Shown: positions 1 to 11,749, counted from the stretch's first letter. The stretch is 39,653 bases of DNA from Knufia peltigerae (GCA_030247855.1 JAPDRN010000206.1:1-39653), one strand, 5' to 3'. The notes: generated by a model from the letters alone, not told the origin. Made by a program: numbers and translations.

Positions 1-140
1 TTAAGGACAGAACTAACGACTAAGTTATTACTTACTCAGTTATGTGCGTTTTGCAAAAGTACCTTGCCTTATACCTATTGCGAAAGACCATCGGGGGGAC
101 TTCAGTATCAATTATAGCCTTGTGCGTAATACCTATCGCC
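1..140. repeat. Left terminal repeat, inverted relative to the right end
   Basis: Two stretches match the reverse complement of the other window end. Positions 113-140 (TATAGCCTTGTGCG... to ...ACCTATCGCC) are identical over 28 bases to 39544-39592 once a 21-base insertion on the right is skipped. The outermost 22 bases (starting TTAAGGAC) match the reverse complement of the last 22 bases at 17 positions. The spacing between tip and block differs: 90 bases on the left and about 39 on the right. This looks like the end of a dispersed repeat family entering the window from each side. I do not recognise the family, and no transposase is visible. Confidence 0.6.
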
Positions 141-351
141 TTCTTTGATGACTACCCAGCACCATTGTCTGTCTACTTCTCAGAAATTCTGCCGAGGGCT
201 CAACGCCAACGAGGCAGGTAGCGCGTCCGTCCATACATCTATCTATCCACCCCTTGCTTCCCAATTTCGTGAGGAAAAACAAACCACCACCATCATCACA
301 ATATATATGTCATCACCACTTCAGCGACGGTGGCTGACGACAATCCTCTAG

Positions 352-708
352 TTCGAGGATCATATACTGCCAAAATTCTCTCTCGGCAAAGAACTAGTAG
401 CCGAATCGAAGCAGGTATCCAATCTCTGGCAAGAGAACGTCGAGCAAATTGTGAAACGGAAAGTCGTCAAAGAAGAGAGGTATCGAGAAGAGCTTCGGTG
501 CCTTCTCGAAAGATACGGGGCTCACTACGGTCTTGAGTTATTATCTCCTTTAGAAAGACGGAAAGGGTTCGTCTTACCGGGTCACTTCTTTTCTCCCTTT
601 TCTTCCTTCGCGCCGGAGCGCTCGTCTCAAGTCTTCCACACTGCCTCGTACTCCGTACCCTTCATCCCGGGTGGTGCTGCCAGACTGATCGTCCCGCCCG
701 ACACTTGA
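352..708 (+). pseudogene. Orphan exon-like reading frame, possibly a truncated gene
   Basis: The frame opening at 352 reads FEDHILPKFSLGKEL and continues with a charged, protein-like composition (LWQENVEQIVKRK, then KEERYREELRCLLERYG) to about 565. It then becomes low-complexity and stops at 706-708. Directly before it lie a CTGAC branch-like site (333-337) and a CCTCTAG acceptor ending at 351, so it could be a 3' exon. There is little room upstream before the terminal repeat, and the short ATG frame at 148 with a GTAGCG donor at 218 does not join it in phase. I do not recognise a family. It may be the remnant of a gene cut off by the repeat, or chance coding-like sequence. Confidence 0.25.
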
Positions 709-3700
709 CTGGCCGTAGAGTCTGGCATCCTATCTTCAGTGTTTGGAAGTTTGATAATTAGGAACAAGAGGCTTGTATGATGGTTTTGGGCACGGAAAAT
801 TGGTTCAAGAGGGGGAAGCAATGATGGGACCAACACTTGGAAAACGACAGAATCTATTGTTTCCAAGTACTTTGAGTATTCGTCGTTTATACTTACATCT
901 ACATCTTCAGTGTGTTTCACTGGTCGATGGAGTTAGGCTGCAGTCCAGCTGGTGTACGCACCGGCAAGGGCAAATGTGTCTCTGTAGAATTGAGGTTGAC
1001 TTAGTATTATTGTTTTTGGTGAGCCAACGTTGCTGGAGGTGGGTTGGTACGGATTTGACCTGCCGACCAGCTTCCTGGCCAAAAGATGGGGGACTCGAAC
1101 GGATGTTGTGTGTAAGTCATGATGATAATCATGCCGAAAGAGAATTCGCATATGGTGAAGATGAAGCAAGGAGGTCCTTTCTCGTTTGGGTGTCCATTTC
1201 TCGGACCTTCTTCCTTCGATCCCTCCTTCAATTCCTCCTATTTTCCCAATCACATCTTGGAAGTCCACATACTTGAGCCGGCTCAAAGCAGCAAGGACCT
1301 GCCTCCGAACAGCTCGTCGTGGGATTATGAAACATGGCATAGCTTTGGATGACAAGAACGTCGACCCGCATCGCTTATCTCACCGTCTCCAAGATCAATT
1401 TCTTCATGATGCGATTTGAAAGCCTGCTTCTTCCTCTCAAAGTATGGTGAAGTCTCACGGTCTTGGATTGTGATGGTAGTGCCTTTTTGCGGTACGGGTT
1501 CATGGTTAGCCGGCCTTGAAAGTCATCGTAAGAACACCACCAGTCCAAGACGGGCCCAGAAAAGATCTGCGGTCAGTTGGGTTTCATCACCGGACACACA
1601 GACACACAGACACACAGACACAATTCGGACCGAGTGTCTGACTGTAATTGCAATGTACTTTGATCATTGACACATTGCTTGTTGAGCCATCTGCGAATTG
1701 GGGTTTTCCAAGGAATCGAAGAAGTCGCATGATCCGGTTATTAATACCTTAGGTTCTTCAAGACAGATTGAAGTATTGTTTCGGTTAATTATCGCGGCAT
1801 CGTATAAGATGATGGGTGCAATAGGTTGATGTCTCACCTTTTCTGGTGCAGAGACATGGACTAGGATTGCAACAGTTGTTGGGTTGGGTTACCTTTGGTA
1901 ATGCGTCAAAGGGGTCAGGCTGATTAAATAAGCTGTGAGTAGAGGGATTTGGAAGATTTTGAAACCCGGAGCATGGATTAGAGTCATTTCGTATCGTATT
2001 GCATTACTCGGTTCTCCCTGTACATCGCGGATACATTGATCCGTTATTGTCACCAATTGATTTGATACCACCCCTGTTTTGCTTTCTATCTTCCAGCATC
2101 CTTCACCAGAGTGTTTTTGCATGGCTGAACTTTTTGAGTTCTTGAGAACTGGCCGAGGTTGGGATATGTGATGCTTCACGTATCCCAGTCGTCTTTCAAC
2201 AGTCCAGCAAGGTTCTGGTTTTGAAAATCGGACTATAAAGTGCTGCTGACTTTACGCGAAGAATGTTTATTTGTTTCGATATTCATGATCCAAAGCCTCA
2301 TGCACAGAACACACAAGGCGCAGCACAGCCTCGATGATGTACATATCTATGGAGATGGCCGCCTCTCACTGATCCACGGCACGACCGGTCAAGCCGGCAG
2401 CCTGCGGAGATTGCTCTCCAGGAAGGAGAAAACACCCAAGAATTTCAGGCATGATAAGCGATCTTGCGGCATCCTGTGCGACAATCTTCAGACGCGCACG
2501 GCAGGTGAACAATGGAACAATTACAGACACGCACAGAAGTCCCAGCCACAGTACGAGTATACCGAGTACTCCGTATGATGGATGCCACATGTGTCTTCGG
2601 ATGGCAACCTTGAAAATCTACGGAGTATGGATACCTTAGGTACTGTACTCGTATGCTACAGGGGGACCAGTACGGAAGCCGGATACAGCGCGGCATACCG
2701 CTGCTTTTCCGACGGGAGATTTGGAGGCTGATGCCTAGTGACCACGTGACCATAATTTGCATTGGGATCATCGTGATGCGAGGGGGAATATTTTCTTACA
2801 GTACAGACGATAATGACGTGACACAAAAGCGGACGATCAGGCTGCAGGCTCTGAATGTCCGATGCCAGGCAGAGATTAATAAAAAGAAGAGATAAAAGGA
2901 AAAACCAATGCGCAAGGAATGAATGATTGATGCGACAGAGTTACAGAGAGTACTCGTACTCGTATGGGTATTGATTGAGCGTACAGAATATTATTATCGC
3001 TATTATTGCTCAAGGACCAGCGAAAGACAATAAATTACTCCGTATAACTGTTGATAATATGCCAGGGTTGCATGAGAAGCGCAGGGGAAGAAAAGAATCA
3101 AAGTGGGGAATTCTTCAACAAGACATTTGTTGGAAGGAGGGCAGGGAAGGTGGGCGCACAAAGAAAATCAAGCTCGGGCAGGAGCGACTGAAAAATCGAG
3201 GTGCTTGGCTCGGCTAGACCTGTTGTAGACTAGATTGTCATGTGTTATTGGTGGCTTGAGGCAAATAGGTTCCATCTGACACGGTCCAATGCTGGTTTGA
3301 TTGGATCCAATGCGGGAGAAGAGACTCTCACTAAACCCTGACAGGGATTGCACGGTGCTGAAGCCACATCAGTGACTTTATTCCCGAGGCTACTTAAGGA
3401 TTTCGCGCCCCTCGTCCATAAATTTGCTGCTCCTAAAAGTGTGATGCACCGCAACCCCCTTCCACCAAACTTCCCTCCACCCAAAACACAATCGCCGAAA
3501 CACCGCACCGACGCGTCGCCCGCCCAGCCTCGACCTGATTCGCCCCTGCCTCACACGCGTCCGTCGTCTCTCTCCATTGGCTTCCCGTACATATTATTTC
3601 ACGAGGATATAAACAACAGCCGACTACAAACCCATCAATTATCCCAATCGCAAGAGCCGAGGGCATCGCGCAATTGCATTCACCTCGCCGTCGTTGTCGC

Positions 3701-3810
3701 TGCGCTGTTCCAGCCAGCTTCTGACCACCTCCAGACGCCTCCGTTGCCACAGACCCTACTGCGCCGGCATCTCACTCCATTGCGCCGCTCGTTCGCGCCC
3801 ATTGGACTCT
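709..3810. other. Gene-poor stretch, no convincing gene
   Basis: About 3.1 kb in which every open frame is short, overlaps others, and lacks domain-like sequence. It holds an 8-base microsatellite at 1593-1622 and three copies of the 9-mer TACTCCGTA (either strand) at 2568, 2619 and 3036; a fourth lies just upstream at 649, inside the orphan reading frame. A run of near-copies (TACTCGTACTCGTA) lies around 2950-2965, and a GTGACCACGTGACC palindrome spans the CACGTG at 2743-2748. I see no RNA gene. Confidence 0.5.
1593..1622. repeat. Microsatellite (GACACACA)n
   Basis: About 3.75 tandem copies of GACACACA lie in an intergenic stretch. Such 8-base arrays are prone to length variation. Confidence 0.9.
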
Positions 3811-4231
3811 GCCTGGTGACACGTGACTCTTTTGTCGCACGTGACCAGAGGTTATCGTTATCTCCGACCAGCCACTGCCCATATTCCCCCCATTCAATCC
3901 TCTGACGGGAGTGAAAGGGAAAATATTGGTCGCCTTCAACGACTTCAGATCGAGGCCTTGTTGTTGCCACTTGATTGTGTCAGCAACTATATTGTCTGAT
4001 CTCTCGTCGACTATAAATTAATTGACGCCTTTCTTACATTCACCTTTCACATACAGCCCAACAGTCTCTCGGGTATATCCTGGTATCCTTTGTTGTCGCC
4101 TCTTCTTTCATCGCCTTTGCCCATCATCTGGCTTGTAAATTACTTCCAACATTAATCTATAATCTTTCAACCTGCTCGTCACTCCTTTCGGCTGGTCCGA
4201 TCTTTTGCGATAGAGAAACATTCTTGGCATC
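3811..4231 (+). promoter_or_regulatory. Promoter and pyrimidine-rich leader of the BET bromodomain gene
   Basis: Two GTCACGTG boxes (minus-strand reading; CACGTG at 3820-3825 and 3838-3843) lie 18 bp apart, the core bound by bHLH factors of the Cbf1/USF type. A TATAAATT sequence lies at 4012-4019. The 200 bases before the ATG at 4232 are rich in C and T runs, as is common in fungal 5' leaders. Assigning these sites to this gene rests on position only; the transcription start is not visible. Confidence 0.45.
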
Positions 4232-7200
4232 ATGGATGTCGAAATGCAGATGGAGGCAAATGGGTAAGTCACTTCACCGCCCGTCGTTACTGCCTCACTT
4301 GTCACTCATTCTAACATTCAGCAGCCTGCCTGCGCAATTCGGTTCAACCTCAGAGCAGCCTGCCAATGAACACGTAGTCAGCAACCTGGCAGCCTCGATA
4401 TCAAACTCTGACGCGCCTATGGCTTTCCCTTCTTCAAAGCCGGCAGCCATTGAATCGACGCCTTCTCAATCAGAATCAATAGTGGAGGCAGCACCGCAGT
4501 CCCTACCACCAGAAGAAGCAGTGTCAGAGGCGGTGTCTCAGGCAGTTGCAGAACCACCGCCTGCCGCAAATGGCATAAGTGAATTGGCAGAGAAATCCAT
4601 TTCAACCGTTCCTGACTCTCAAACTCAACCATCACTTGAAAATAATTCTCCCTCTCTACCAACAAGTTCAGAGAGCATGCCTGACTCTGTGGTACCTTCA
4701 TCCATACCAACGGAAATCCAGTCCTCAGCACCCCTGCAAGACATTCAGTCAACTATGAATACGGAGATTTCTGAGCCGGTCTCAGCTCCGATTCAGCCAC
4801 CCGAGTCAGACTTACGCACAGCTCCTCACTCTGACGCTTTGAGCCCGGAGGCTGTTGCTGTCGTTGAGGCTCAAAAACACCAGTTGGACAATCTCGCTGA
4901 CAGTGCTCCTTCTCCTCCAAAAGAAGACGTGATGGACACAACCACAGTCCCCGAGTCTACCAGCTTGGCCGAACAGTCAACCGTCACAGAACAACCACCT
5001 GTCACCAACATCGGTTTGCCTTCACCTCCAGCTCCGTCACCGCCCGAAGAGCCACAGCCTGCACCAGCCACACTAGCTGAAGAAAAACCCTCCGACGTTA
5101 TCGCTGATGTACAACCTGTACCAGAACCTCAACGTGAACCTGAACGAACAATCGAACCTGAACAAACAATCGAACCACTGGTAGAGCCCGAAAAGCCTAT
5201 CACGGCAGAAGCCGAGGTTCAACCAGTCCCTGCGGCCGAGCAGCCAAGAGATCCCGCACCAACGCCTGCCCAGCCTGCTGACACTATTGAAGTCGGGGCA
5301 CCCGTGGCTCCAGTGGCTCCTGCAGCACCAGCGCCAGGCGCGACTGATGAAGATGAAGACATGATTGATGTACCTCCTGCAAATCAATACCGGCCAGAAG
5401 ACACGATTGATGTGCTTCCTGCAAAACAATCCCGGGCACGAGAAGATGATGCTCCTGATTCAGAACGTGCGGCGAAGAGAGTCAAAACTGATGAATCAGG
5501 ATCCCAAGCTCAGGAAACGCCATTCAAAGTTCCCGTAGTGCCTGCCGCAACATCATCTCCTGTACCAGCCGGTGCGCCAGCCACCACAGATGGATTGAGC
5601 GACGGAGATGATACCTTGACCCCAGCACGATTGGCGCATGCGAGGAAGGTCATCTCGAACCTGAAGAAGAGCCTTTCCTCAGCGGCCTTTCGCGCACCGG
5701 TGGATCCCATCCAGCTCAACATTCCTACCTACTTTGATATTGTCAAGCAGCCTATGGATCTGGGAACAATCGACTCGCGCTTGAAGAACAGCAAATACAC
5801 ATCTGTCTCTGCTTTCGTAAGCGACTTCAATCAGATCATCGCCAATTGCGTGGCTTTCAATGGACCTGATCATGGCATCACACAGCAAGCACGGAAAATG
5901 GAATCATCCTTCAAAAGTCAGATGAAGAACCTGCCTCCTGCTAGTCTGGAAGAGCCGTCCAAAGAGACCAAGAGAGCAGCCAAAAAGCAGGAACCTACCA
6001 GACAACAGGCGCCTCGACGACCATCAGTCAGCACAGCTGGCGCCCCTGTCGCAACCGCTGCGTCGCCCAAGTCTGCTGCTCCTGCAACCCCGGCATTCGC
6101 TCCTGGTCCAGATGGCATGCCACTCATTCGACGTGATTCCAGCCTAGCCGACGGCCGACCCAAGCGGGCCATTGTCCCTACCAAGCGGAACCAAGAGTTC
6201 GGTGGCAGACCCAAGAAGAAGAAGTATGAGCTGCAGCTGAAGTTCTGCGACGAAGTCTTGAAGGAAATATCAAACCCCAAAAACTGGTCAGCAAACCAGT
6301 ATTTTACTCATCCAGTTGATCCGGTGGCGTTGAACATTCCGACCTACTTCCAAATCATCAAGAAACCCATGGATCTCAGTCTTGTCAGGACCAAGCTGAC
6401 CAACAACGCATACGAAAAAGCTAAGGACTTCGAAGAGGATGTGCGCCTCATCTTCAAGAATTGTTACAAGTTCAATCCGGAAGGTGACTTGGTCAATTCT
6501 GCCGGTCACCAATTGGAAGATCTGTTCAACAAGAAATGGGCGACCAAGGATGAATGGATCGCCGCTCGCGAACCTCCTTCTGCACCGGAATCTGATGGAG
6601 AGGAAGATGAAGAGGAGGAAGAAGACAGCGAAGACGACGCCGATGACAGTGAGGACGATCGGGCCGAGAAGATCAAACTGCTGCAGAAGCAAATTGAAGA
6701 AATGTCGAAGCAAATGGGCGAGCTGACCCAGAAGAAGGTCAAGAAGTCCAAATCTCCACCGACCAAGAAGAGCAAGTCCAAATCCGGCAAGAAGGAGAAG
6801 CCGGCAGCTCACAAAGAAGGCAAGGAAAAGAAAGAGAAGAAGAAGTCTGGAACCAAGGCCAAGGCCAACGCGGATCGTTACGTGACATTTGCCGAGAAGC
6901 AGTACATTTCTAATGGAATTGGCATGCTTCCCGAGAAGCAAATGTCGGAAGCTCTCAAGATCATCCAGAACAGCGTTCCGTCCCTCGCCAATACCGATCA
7001 AAACGAGATAGAGCTCGACATTGAGGAAGTTCCAAACCATGCCCTGCTCAAGCTACTCAACTTTGTCAAGCGCTATGCTGGACCTCCTCCGGACGAGCCC
7101 AAGGCCGAGCCCAGCGACAACTATGCACCTGCGGCGACCAAGAGCAAGAAGAGCAAGCCCATGAGTAAGCACGAGCAGGAAGCCCAGATTGAGGAACTCA

Positions 7201-7310
7201 AGGGCAAGTTGGGTGCTTACGCTGGACCTGTCTCACCAAACGCCATGCCGTCGATAGAAGGCGACAGTAGTGACGATGACGGTGATTCTGAAGAGAGCGA
7301 AGAGGAGTGA
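4232..7310 (+). CDS. BDF1: BET-family double bromodomain protein (Bdf1-like), two exons
   Basis: A chromatin reader that binds acetylated histone tails through two bromodomains and links them to transcription. The start is ATG at 4232 (MDVEMQMEANG). Exon 1 ends at 4263. A short intron with GTAAGT donor and CTAAC branch follows, and exon 2 begins at 4322 or 4325, giving 1006 or 1005 residues. Visible domains: bromodomain 1 about 445-550 with acetyl-lysine Asn in CVAFNG (about N524); bromodomain 2 about 645-755 with Asn in YKFNPEG (about N729); an acidic and coiled-coil/Lys-rich linker; the NET domain about 860-932 (ADRYVTFAEKQ to NFVKRYAG); and an acidic C-terminal tail (SDDDGDSEESEEE). Bromodomain, bromodomain, NET, acidic tail is the BET signature. 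The first 440 residues are Pro/Ala/Ser/Glu-rich and probably disordered. Yeast Bdf1 works with TFIID and SWR1. Confidence 0.95.
4264..4324 (+). other. Intron with tandem NAGNAG acceptor in the BET gene
   Basis: The donor GTAAGT starts at 4264 and the branch-like CTAAC lies at 4311-4315. The acceptor region reads CAGCAG, so splicing can end at 4321 or 4324. Both keep the reading frame and differ by one serine just after MDVEMQMEANG. Either choice gives a full protein. Confidence 0.8.
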
Positions 7311-8890
7311 TTCGAGAAACAAAACTTTGACTCTGGACAGACTGCAGTGCTCGGCAACGGCTGAGACTGTATTGTCCACTTTTGCGACGGCTACTGCCCC
7401 GTACCCCCCAGGGTCAACGATGACCGCTTGCACTCCCACGTTTGCGGTAGATGACGGTTTTTCCCCCTGCTTTTTGGTGCCACCACCAGACTGAGTTGTG
7501 TGTGATTTAGCAAGATTGCGAGGGTGCTACTGCGGAATAGTTTACAGACTCGGAAGAATATGGTATCCTTGTGGTTCTGAAGCAGTATTTACTATGGCTT
7601 GGAATGTGGAGATGGACAAGAAGAAACTCTGGGGGTGGTTGACAACGCTGAAAAGGTTGCGGCCTCATCAAGATCCATCCCATGGTAAAAAGCCCCGTTT
7701 GAGGCTCGAAAAAGTGTGTAGATGTAATATGCAATGAGAATAGCAATGCTGAATTAAAGACGTGTGTTCCTTCAAAAGTTACTCCGTACTCGTGATGGTT
7801 TTTTGTTCCGTCTATTGGAGTAGTACTGATTACATTGTAACTCCTCCCTACGGGCCTGGGGTGGGTGTTTGTGTATGAATTCAACGGCAAAGACAGGCTC
7901 TCGAGGTTCCTCGTTTTCCAGTCCCTTGTCCCTTGGAAATAAGCAAAATAGACGTTTGACAATGTATACACAGTGTAGAGAAGTTGATGTTATACTACTG
8001 TATGTACATGTTGTACGGAGTATTGTACCCCCTACAATATCATGTCCTCGGTATCTCTAGACCCCCAATCTTCACCTCGTGCGACTCGACTTGATTACCT
8101 TGAGAGTAAAAAGTAAACCTGAGCGGTGTGCCTTCTCACACGCGTGTGTAGTCTCGCTCATGTGTTCATAGGAGTAAAGGAGGGATGTTTGAAAAAAGGA
8201 ACCCGTGGAGCGACAGTCTTTTTTTTTTCTTCTCTCTCTCTCTCTCAACGAGCCTTGATACGGTAAACAAGCAGAGTTGGATACCCAAAAAGATCCAGCG
8301 GTAGCCCATCACAAGATCGATTCTATTCATCACAGTACTCCTCCGCCAGTAGTACCGGGTTACCGTGGTTTTGGTCCATGTGCCCGACATTCGTGATCGG
8401 ATTTTTCAACCCCCTCCGTGATTCTTCGTGGGCCGGTTGGGTACAAGTTCGGTCGGACGGTGTTTCCATTCACCCGCCGTCACCACCCGGGTACCCAGGT
8501 AAATACTTCGCAGAGCAGAGGAGTTGGTTTCAACAGGGCCTTCGACAAACACACTTCGAAATGCGGTTGCCCTTGCCCTTGCCCCTTTTTTTCCCCGACG
8601 GATTTCGTGGTGAGCGGCGACGCAAGGCACGAGAGAAATTTCTTTCCTCTCTCGGATTCTGTATCGGCTCAAGCTCGACCAAGTGACAGAATGACCGTGG
8701 CGAGTCGAGTCACTAGGACTGAAAATCCTCCCTCGTCAAAAGGTCGACATCATACTGGTAGTGGTTTCGAAAAGAGTTACACATTTTGTATGTTCACACT
8801 CTTCTTCCCTCGCCCTCCCCCAATATTCAAGTGGCTTCCAAGATTCGATGCGCAATCTTACTGTCAAGAGGGGGGGGGCCAGTTGACATT
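7311..8890. other. Intergenic stretch between convergent BDF1 and NPP genes
   Basis: 1.58 kb holding both 3' untranslated regions. TACTCCGTA motifs lie at 7780 and, on the other strand, at 8014. A poly-T run followed by (TC)n lies at 8219-8246. Open frames here are short, overlapping and Pro/Phe-rich, with no recognisable domain. I see no gene. Confidence 0.5.
8219..8246. repeat. Poly-T followed by (TC)n low-complexity tract
   Basis: A homopolymer T run passes into a TC dinucleotide run. It is intergenic and near no gene start. Confidence 0.9.
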
Positions 8891-10978
8891 TCACACGGGA
8901 GGGTCAACTCCTTCGCCTCCTTTTTTGTTGCCCTTGATCGATTCGATGAATTCCTTGGCCCACTCTTTGGCTTTTTGAAGTCCTTCGTGGAGAAATTTCC
9001 ACCATTTGCTCTTTGCATCATCTTTGACCCCGTCACCGCCACCATTGGAAGAAGGGTCGTCGTCGGATTGCTCGGGATCTTCTTCGTGCTCTTGAGGTTC
9101 ATCTTCTTGATGCTTCTCAGGTTCTTCTGGATCGTCATCCTTGCCTTCATGGTCCATGATTGGATCGGCAGGTGTATCAACGACCGGGGCGTCGACATCA
9201 CTGTGCAATCCTTCCGGCTTCAGAGGTAGTCGTAGAGTGCCGTTGTTGGGATGAGGCTCGATACCCAAGGAATCACAAACGATATTGTACACCTCGGTGT
9301 TCTGGAAAGGTGCCAGTCGACTGTTTGGTTTGTGTGGGAAAGCGGGACCTCTGGCCACGAAAATAGCCCTCATGAGCGGATGTTCGTGGTCATATCCGTG
9401 CAAACCTTTCGGTTCGTATTCTTGACCCGTCTCGAGTGCTTCCGCCACGTCGAAGTCTGACTTTTCCACAATGGCCCATCCTGTCTTGGGGACGACCCAG
9501 AGAGGTGCTATTCTATCGTTGTTGGAAAAGTGGTAACGTTCGGGCATCGTCTCTAGTGTGTAAACCTCGAAAGACCCGGCCTTTGCGGCTTCTTTGGAAA
9601 GTTGCTCGTACAAAATCGGGACATCACGATCTGGGTCCTTCAGTCGCATGCCCCTCAAGGGCCAACCATCGATATGATCCACCAACGACATATCGATCAG
9701 ATCATCCAGCTGTACAAGGCGATCGTTCGAGGTCGTCGCCATGCCATGATCCGATACGACGACGAGGTTGACAATCTCGGACAAGTTTCGCGCGTACAGA
9801 CCCTCCACGAGACTGACAAACATGCTGTCGACGTCGGCGATTGTCGCTCTGATCTCGGTGCTGTTGGGGCCGTATTTGTGACCGTCGGCGTCGACATTGG
9901 GTACGTACGCCGCGATCAGTTGTGGTCGTCTTTCGGTAGTGATATCGTCACTACCATCATCATCGTCGTCGTCGTCACCTGGTAAATCGAGCCAGTGTAG
10001 CATCCTGTCCACTTTGCGGGTGAGTTCCTCGGATCCATTGTACTTGTCGAGATAGGTAGGCTCGACATCCGGAATATGAGCCTCGGAACCGGGCCACATG
10101 TGAATTGCTGATCGGACGCCGTGATGTTCTGCCGTCACCCACAGTGGCTCCGCGGTCCACCACTTGGGCTGCATCGAAACACCGACATTCGTGTAGTAGA
10201 ACTCCTCTTGGAAATCAGGGTCCCAGAATTGGTTGCTGACAATGCCATGACTCTCGGGGTAGAGGCCGGTCACGAGCGTAAAGTGGTTGGGGAACGTGAC
10301 CGACGGAAAGGATGGAAGCATGTACTTTGGCGATACGCCACTTGCCACGAAGGCATTCAGAGCAGGCGTGAGGCCGCGGTTGAGAAAGTCGGCTCGGAAG
10401 CCATCCAACGATATGAGTATTGTCGTCGGACGAAAGGTGTGCGTGCCATTGGACAATCGGGCCAGCCGATGGGTTGTTGGGGCGAGGGCGTGCTTGTGTG
10501 AAGCCTTGTACGCGCCAAAGACGAGAGAAATGAATAGGGCGATGATGGCGAGGAACAAGACTGTAAGTCGTCCCCGATGTGACTTCGCAGGCGCTCTTCT
10601 ATCCCATTTGGTTCCTTCGATCTCTGAATCTGTGGATGACTGCGAACTTGTGTCTTTGAAACCACCTTCCATCTCGAACATCGTATCCGACTCCCCCTTT
10701 TTCGCTCTCTCTTTGCGATGCCTGCTCTTGCTACCCCCAGTTTGTTTATTGTTCCGCAGGCCAGCCATGCCTCGAACGGCGTCGAGTTTCCCTGGCTTAC
10801 GCAGGAGATTCTCGTGTTCTTCTGTTTCGTCTAGGATATCTCGATCACCATCTTGGACAGCGTCGTCACCCGCTGCACTTCCATCGATTTCGTAGTCGGA
10901 GCCTGCGTCTGAGGGAACGAGGGCCGCATCGTCGTCGTAGTGCTTCTCCGACAAGAGACCATCACGGGTTCGCGCCAT
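8891..10978 (-). CDS. Type II membrane nucleotide pyrophosphatase/phosphodiesterase (ENPP family)
   Basis: 695 residues in one exon. A cytosolic N-terminus of about 135 residues, rich in acidic and basic patches, is followed by one membrane segment (about 137-157, LTVLFLAIIALFISLVFGAY) and then the phosphodiesterase domain. The alkaline-phosphatase-fold metal and catalytic residues are visible: Asp192 in ISLDGF, nucleophile Thr228 in PSVTFPNH, Asp363 and His367 in NVDADGHKYG, Asp410-His411 in VVSDHGM, and His527 in KGLHGYDH. Family members hydrolyse nucleotides and related phosphodiesters to monophosphates, usually at the cell surface or in secretory compartments. The closest known type is yeast Npp1/Npp2. 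The start ATG has a good context (GTCACAATGG). The C-terminal 100 residues are highly acidic and probably disordered; a Gly-Asp run (335-342) interrupts the domain. Inferred role: phosphate scavenging from extracellular nucleotides. Confidence 0.92.
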   Translation of the reverse strand: MARTRDGLLSEKHYDDDAALVPSDAGSDYEIDGSAAGDDAVQDGDRDILDETEEHENLLRKPGKLDAVRGMAGLRNNKQTGGSKSRHRKERAKKGESDTMFEMEGGFKDTSSQSSTDSEIEGTKWDRRAPAKSHRGRLTVLFLAIIALFISLVFGAYKASHKHALAPTTHRLARLSNGTHTFRPTTILISLDGFRADFLNRGLTPALNAFVASGVSPKYMLPSFPSVTFPNHFTLVTGLYPESHGIVSNQFWDPDFQEEFYYTNVGVSMQPKWWTAEPLWVTAEHHGVRSAIHMWPGSEAHIPDVEPTYLDKYNGSEELTRKVDRMLHWLDLPGDDDDDDDGSDDITTERRPQLIAAYVPNVDADGHKYGPNSTEIRATIADVDSMFVSLVEGLYARNLSEIVNLVVVSDHGMATTSNDRLVQLDDLIDMSLVDHIDGWPLRGMRLKDPDRDVPILYEQLSKEAAKAGSFEVYTLETMPERYHFSNNDRIAPLWVVPKTGWAIVEKSDFDVAEALETGQEYEPKGLHGYDHEHPLMRAIFVARGPAFPHKPNSRLAPFQNTEVYNIVCDSLGIEPHPNNGTLRLPLKPEGLHSDVDAPVVDTPADPIMDHEGKDDDPEEPEKHQEDEPQEHEEDPEQSDDDPSSNGGGDGVKDDAKSKWWKFLHEGLQKAKEWAKEFIESIKGNKKGGEGVDPPV

Positions 10979-11749
10979 TGTGACGGTCGAGGTTTTGAAC
11001 GCGGCTCAGCAGGCAGTGGTACACACGGACTACCGAAGCATCGCCATGGGTGAACAGTGACGGACAGGCCAGGAATATCTGGTTGAAATGGAGGAGAAAC
11101 AATGTTCACGAACAAGACAGTTAAGAGATCACCCTTTCATAAAGTGTACGGAGGACTGTATGGATAAGCACTCAGATGTGCAAATGATCTGGCTAACCGA
11201 TAAAGGTGCCTTGCAGGGTGGACAGAGCGAGGCCAATACACACCTGAGACACCTGGAGCTAGGCGGGTCTTCTGTAGAGTAGTGGGCTTTCTAGGCTAGC
11301 CTATTGAACTATGGCGGGGCCTCCTCAGGCTAAAGGACGGGGTTTGTCGCAGGGACTTTGAACATCCAGCCTGAACTTCACCTTCTCATTATTCGCAATC
11401 GTTTCCTGTTGCCTCGCACTCTTGAAAGATGTACTGTCTGCTTCCATCCTTTGAGACCTCTGGATCATGGTCTTACCGGATCAAGACATTTTACCAACCA
11501 GCTAATCACTAGCCTCCAGAGGCCGAAGCGGTCTGAGCGAACGGGGTAATGGAAGGATGATACATGGATGTCACTGACGACCCCCTCACAAGACCTGCAG
11601 GCTCGCTTATTGATGGGTTTTGGCCGCGGGAGATATTACCTTCTTCCTCCTCCCAGTCATCGATAACCTCGGAGTCATGGCTATTACCCCTTCGATTTGA
11701 ATGTCCGCTTGTTCTCAAGTTGAAGACTCGAGTATAACCTGGACCCTTG
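10979..11749. other. Divergent intergenic region, NPP and monooxygenase promoters
   Basis: 770 bases between two divergently transcribed genes. No TACTCCGTA motif, RNA gene or conserved reading frame is seen. An in-frame TAA at 11735-11737 just before the monooxygenase ATG rules out a longer start in that frame without an intron. Confidence 0.5.

Noticed and set aside
773..1276. 167-codon frame in the left gene-poor region
   Set aside because: Overlapping frames on both strands, no domain, no splice or start context favouring it.
3348..3905. 185-codon open frame upstream of BDF1
   Set aside because: Pro/Arg/Ser-rich with no domain, in a C/T-rich promoter and leader. A non-ATG codon (TTG) is needed for the full length.
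6288..7040. 250-codon frame antisense to BDF1
   Set aside because: A shadow of the bromodomain and Lys-rich coding sequence; its Leu/Phe-rich composition comes from antisense of Lys/Glu codons.
8418..8978. 186-codon frame overlapping the 3' end of the NPP gene
   Set aside because: No recognisable protein features, and it overlaps the coding 3' end of the opposite gene.
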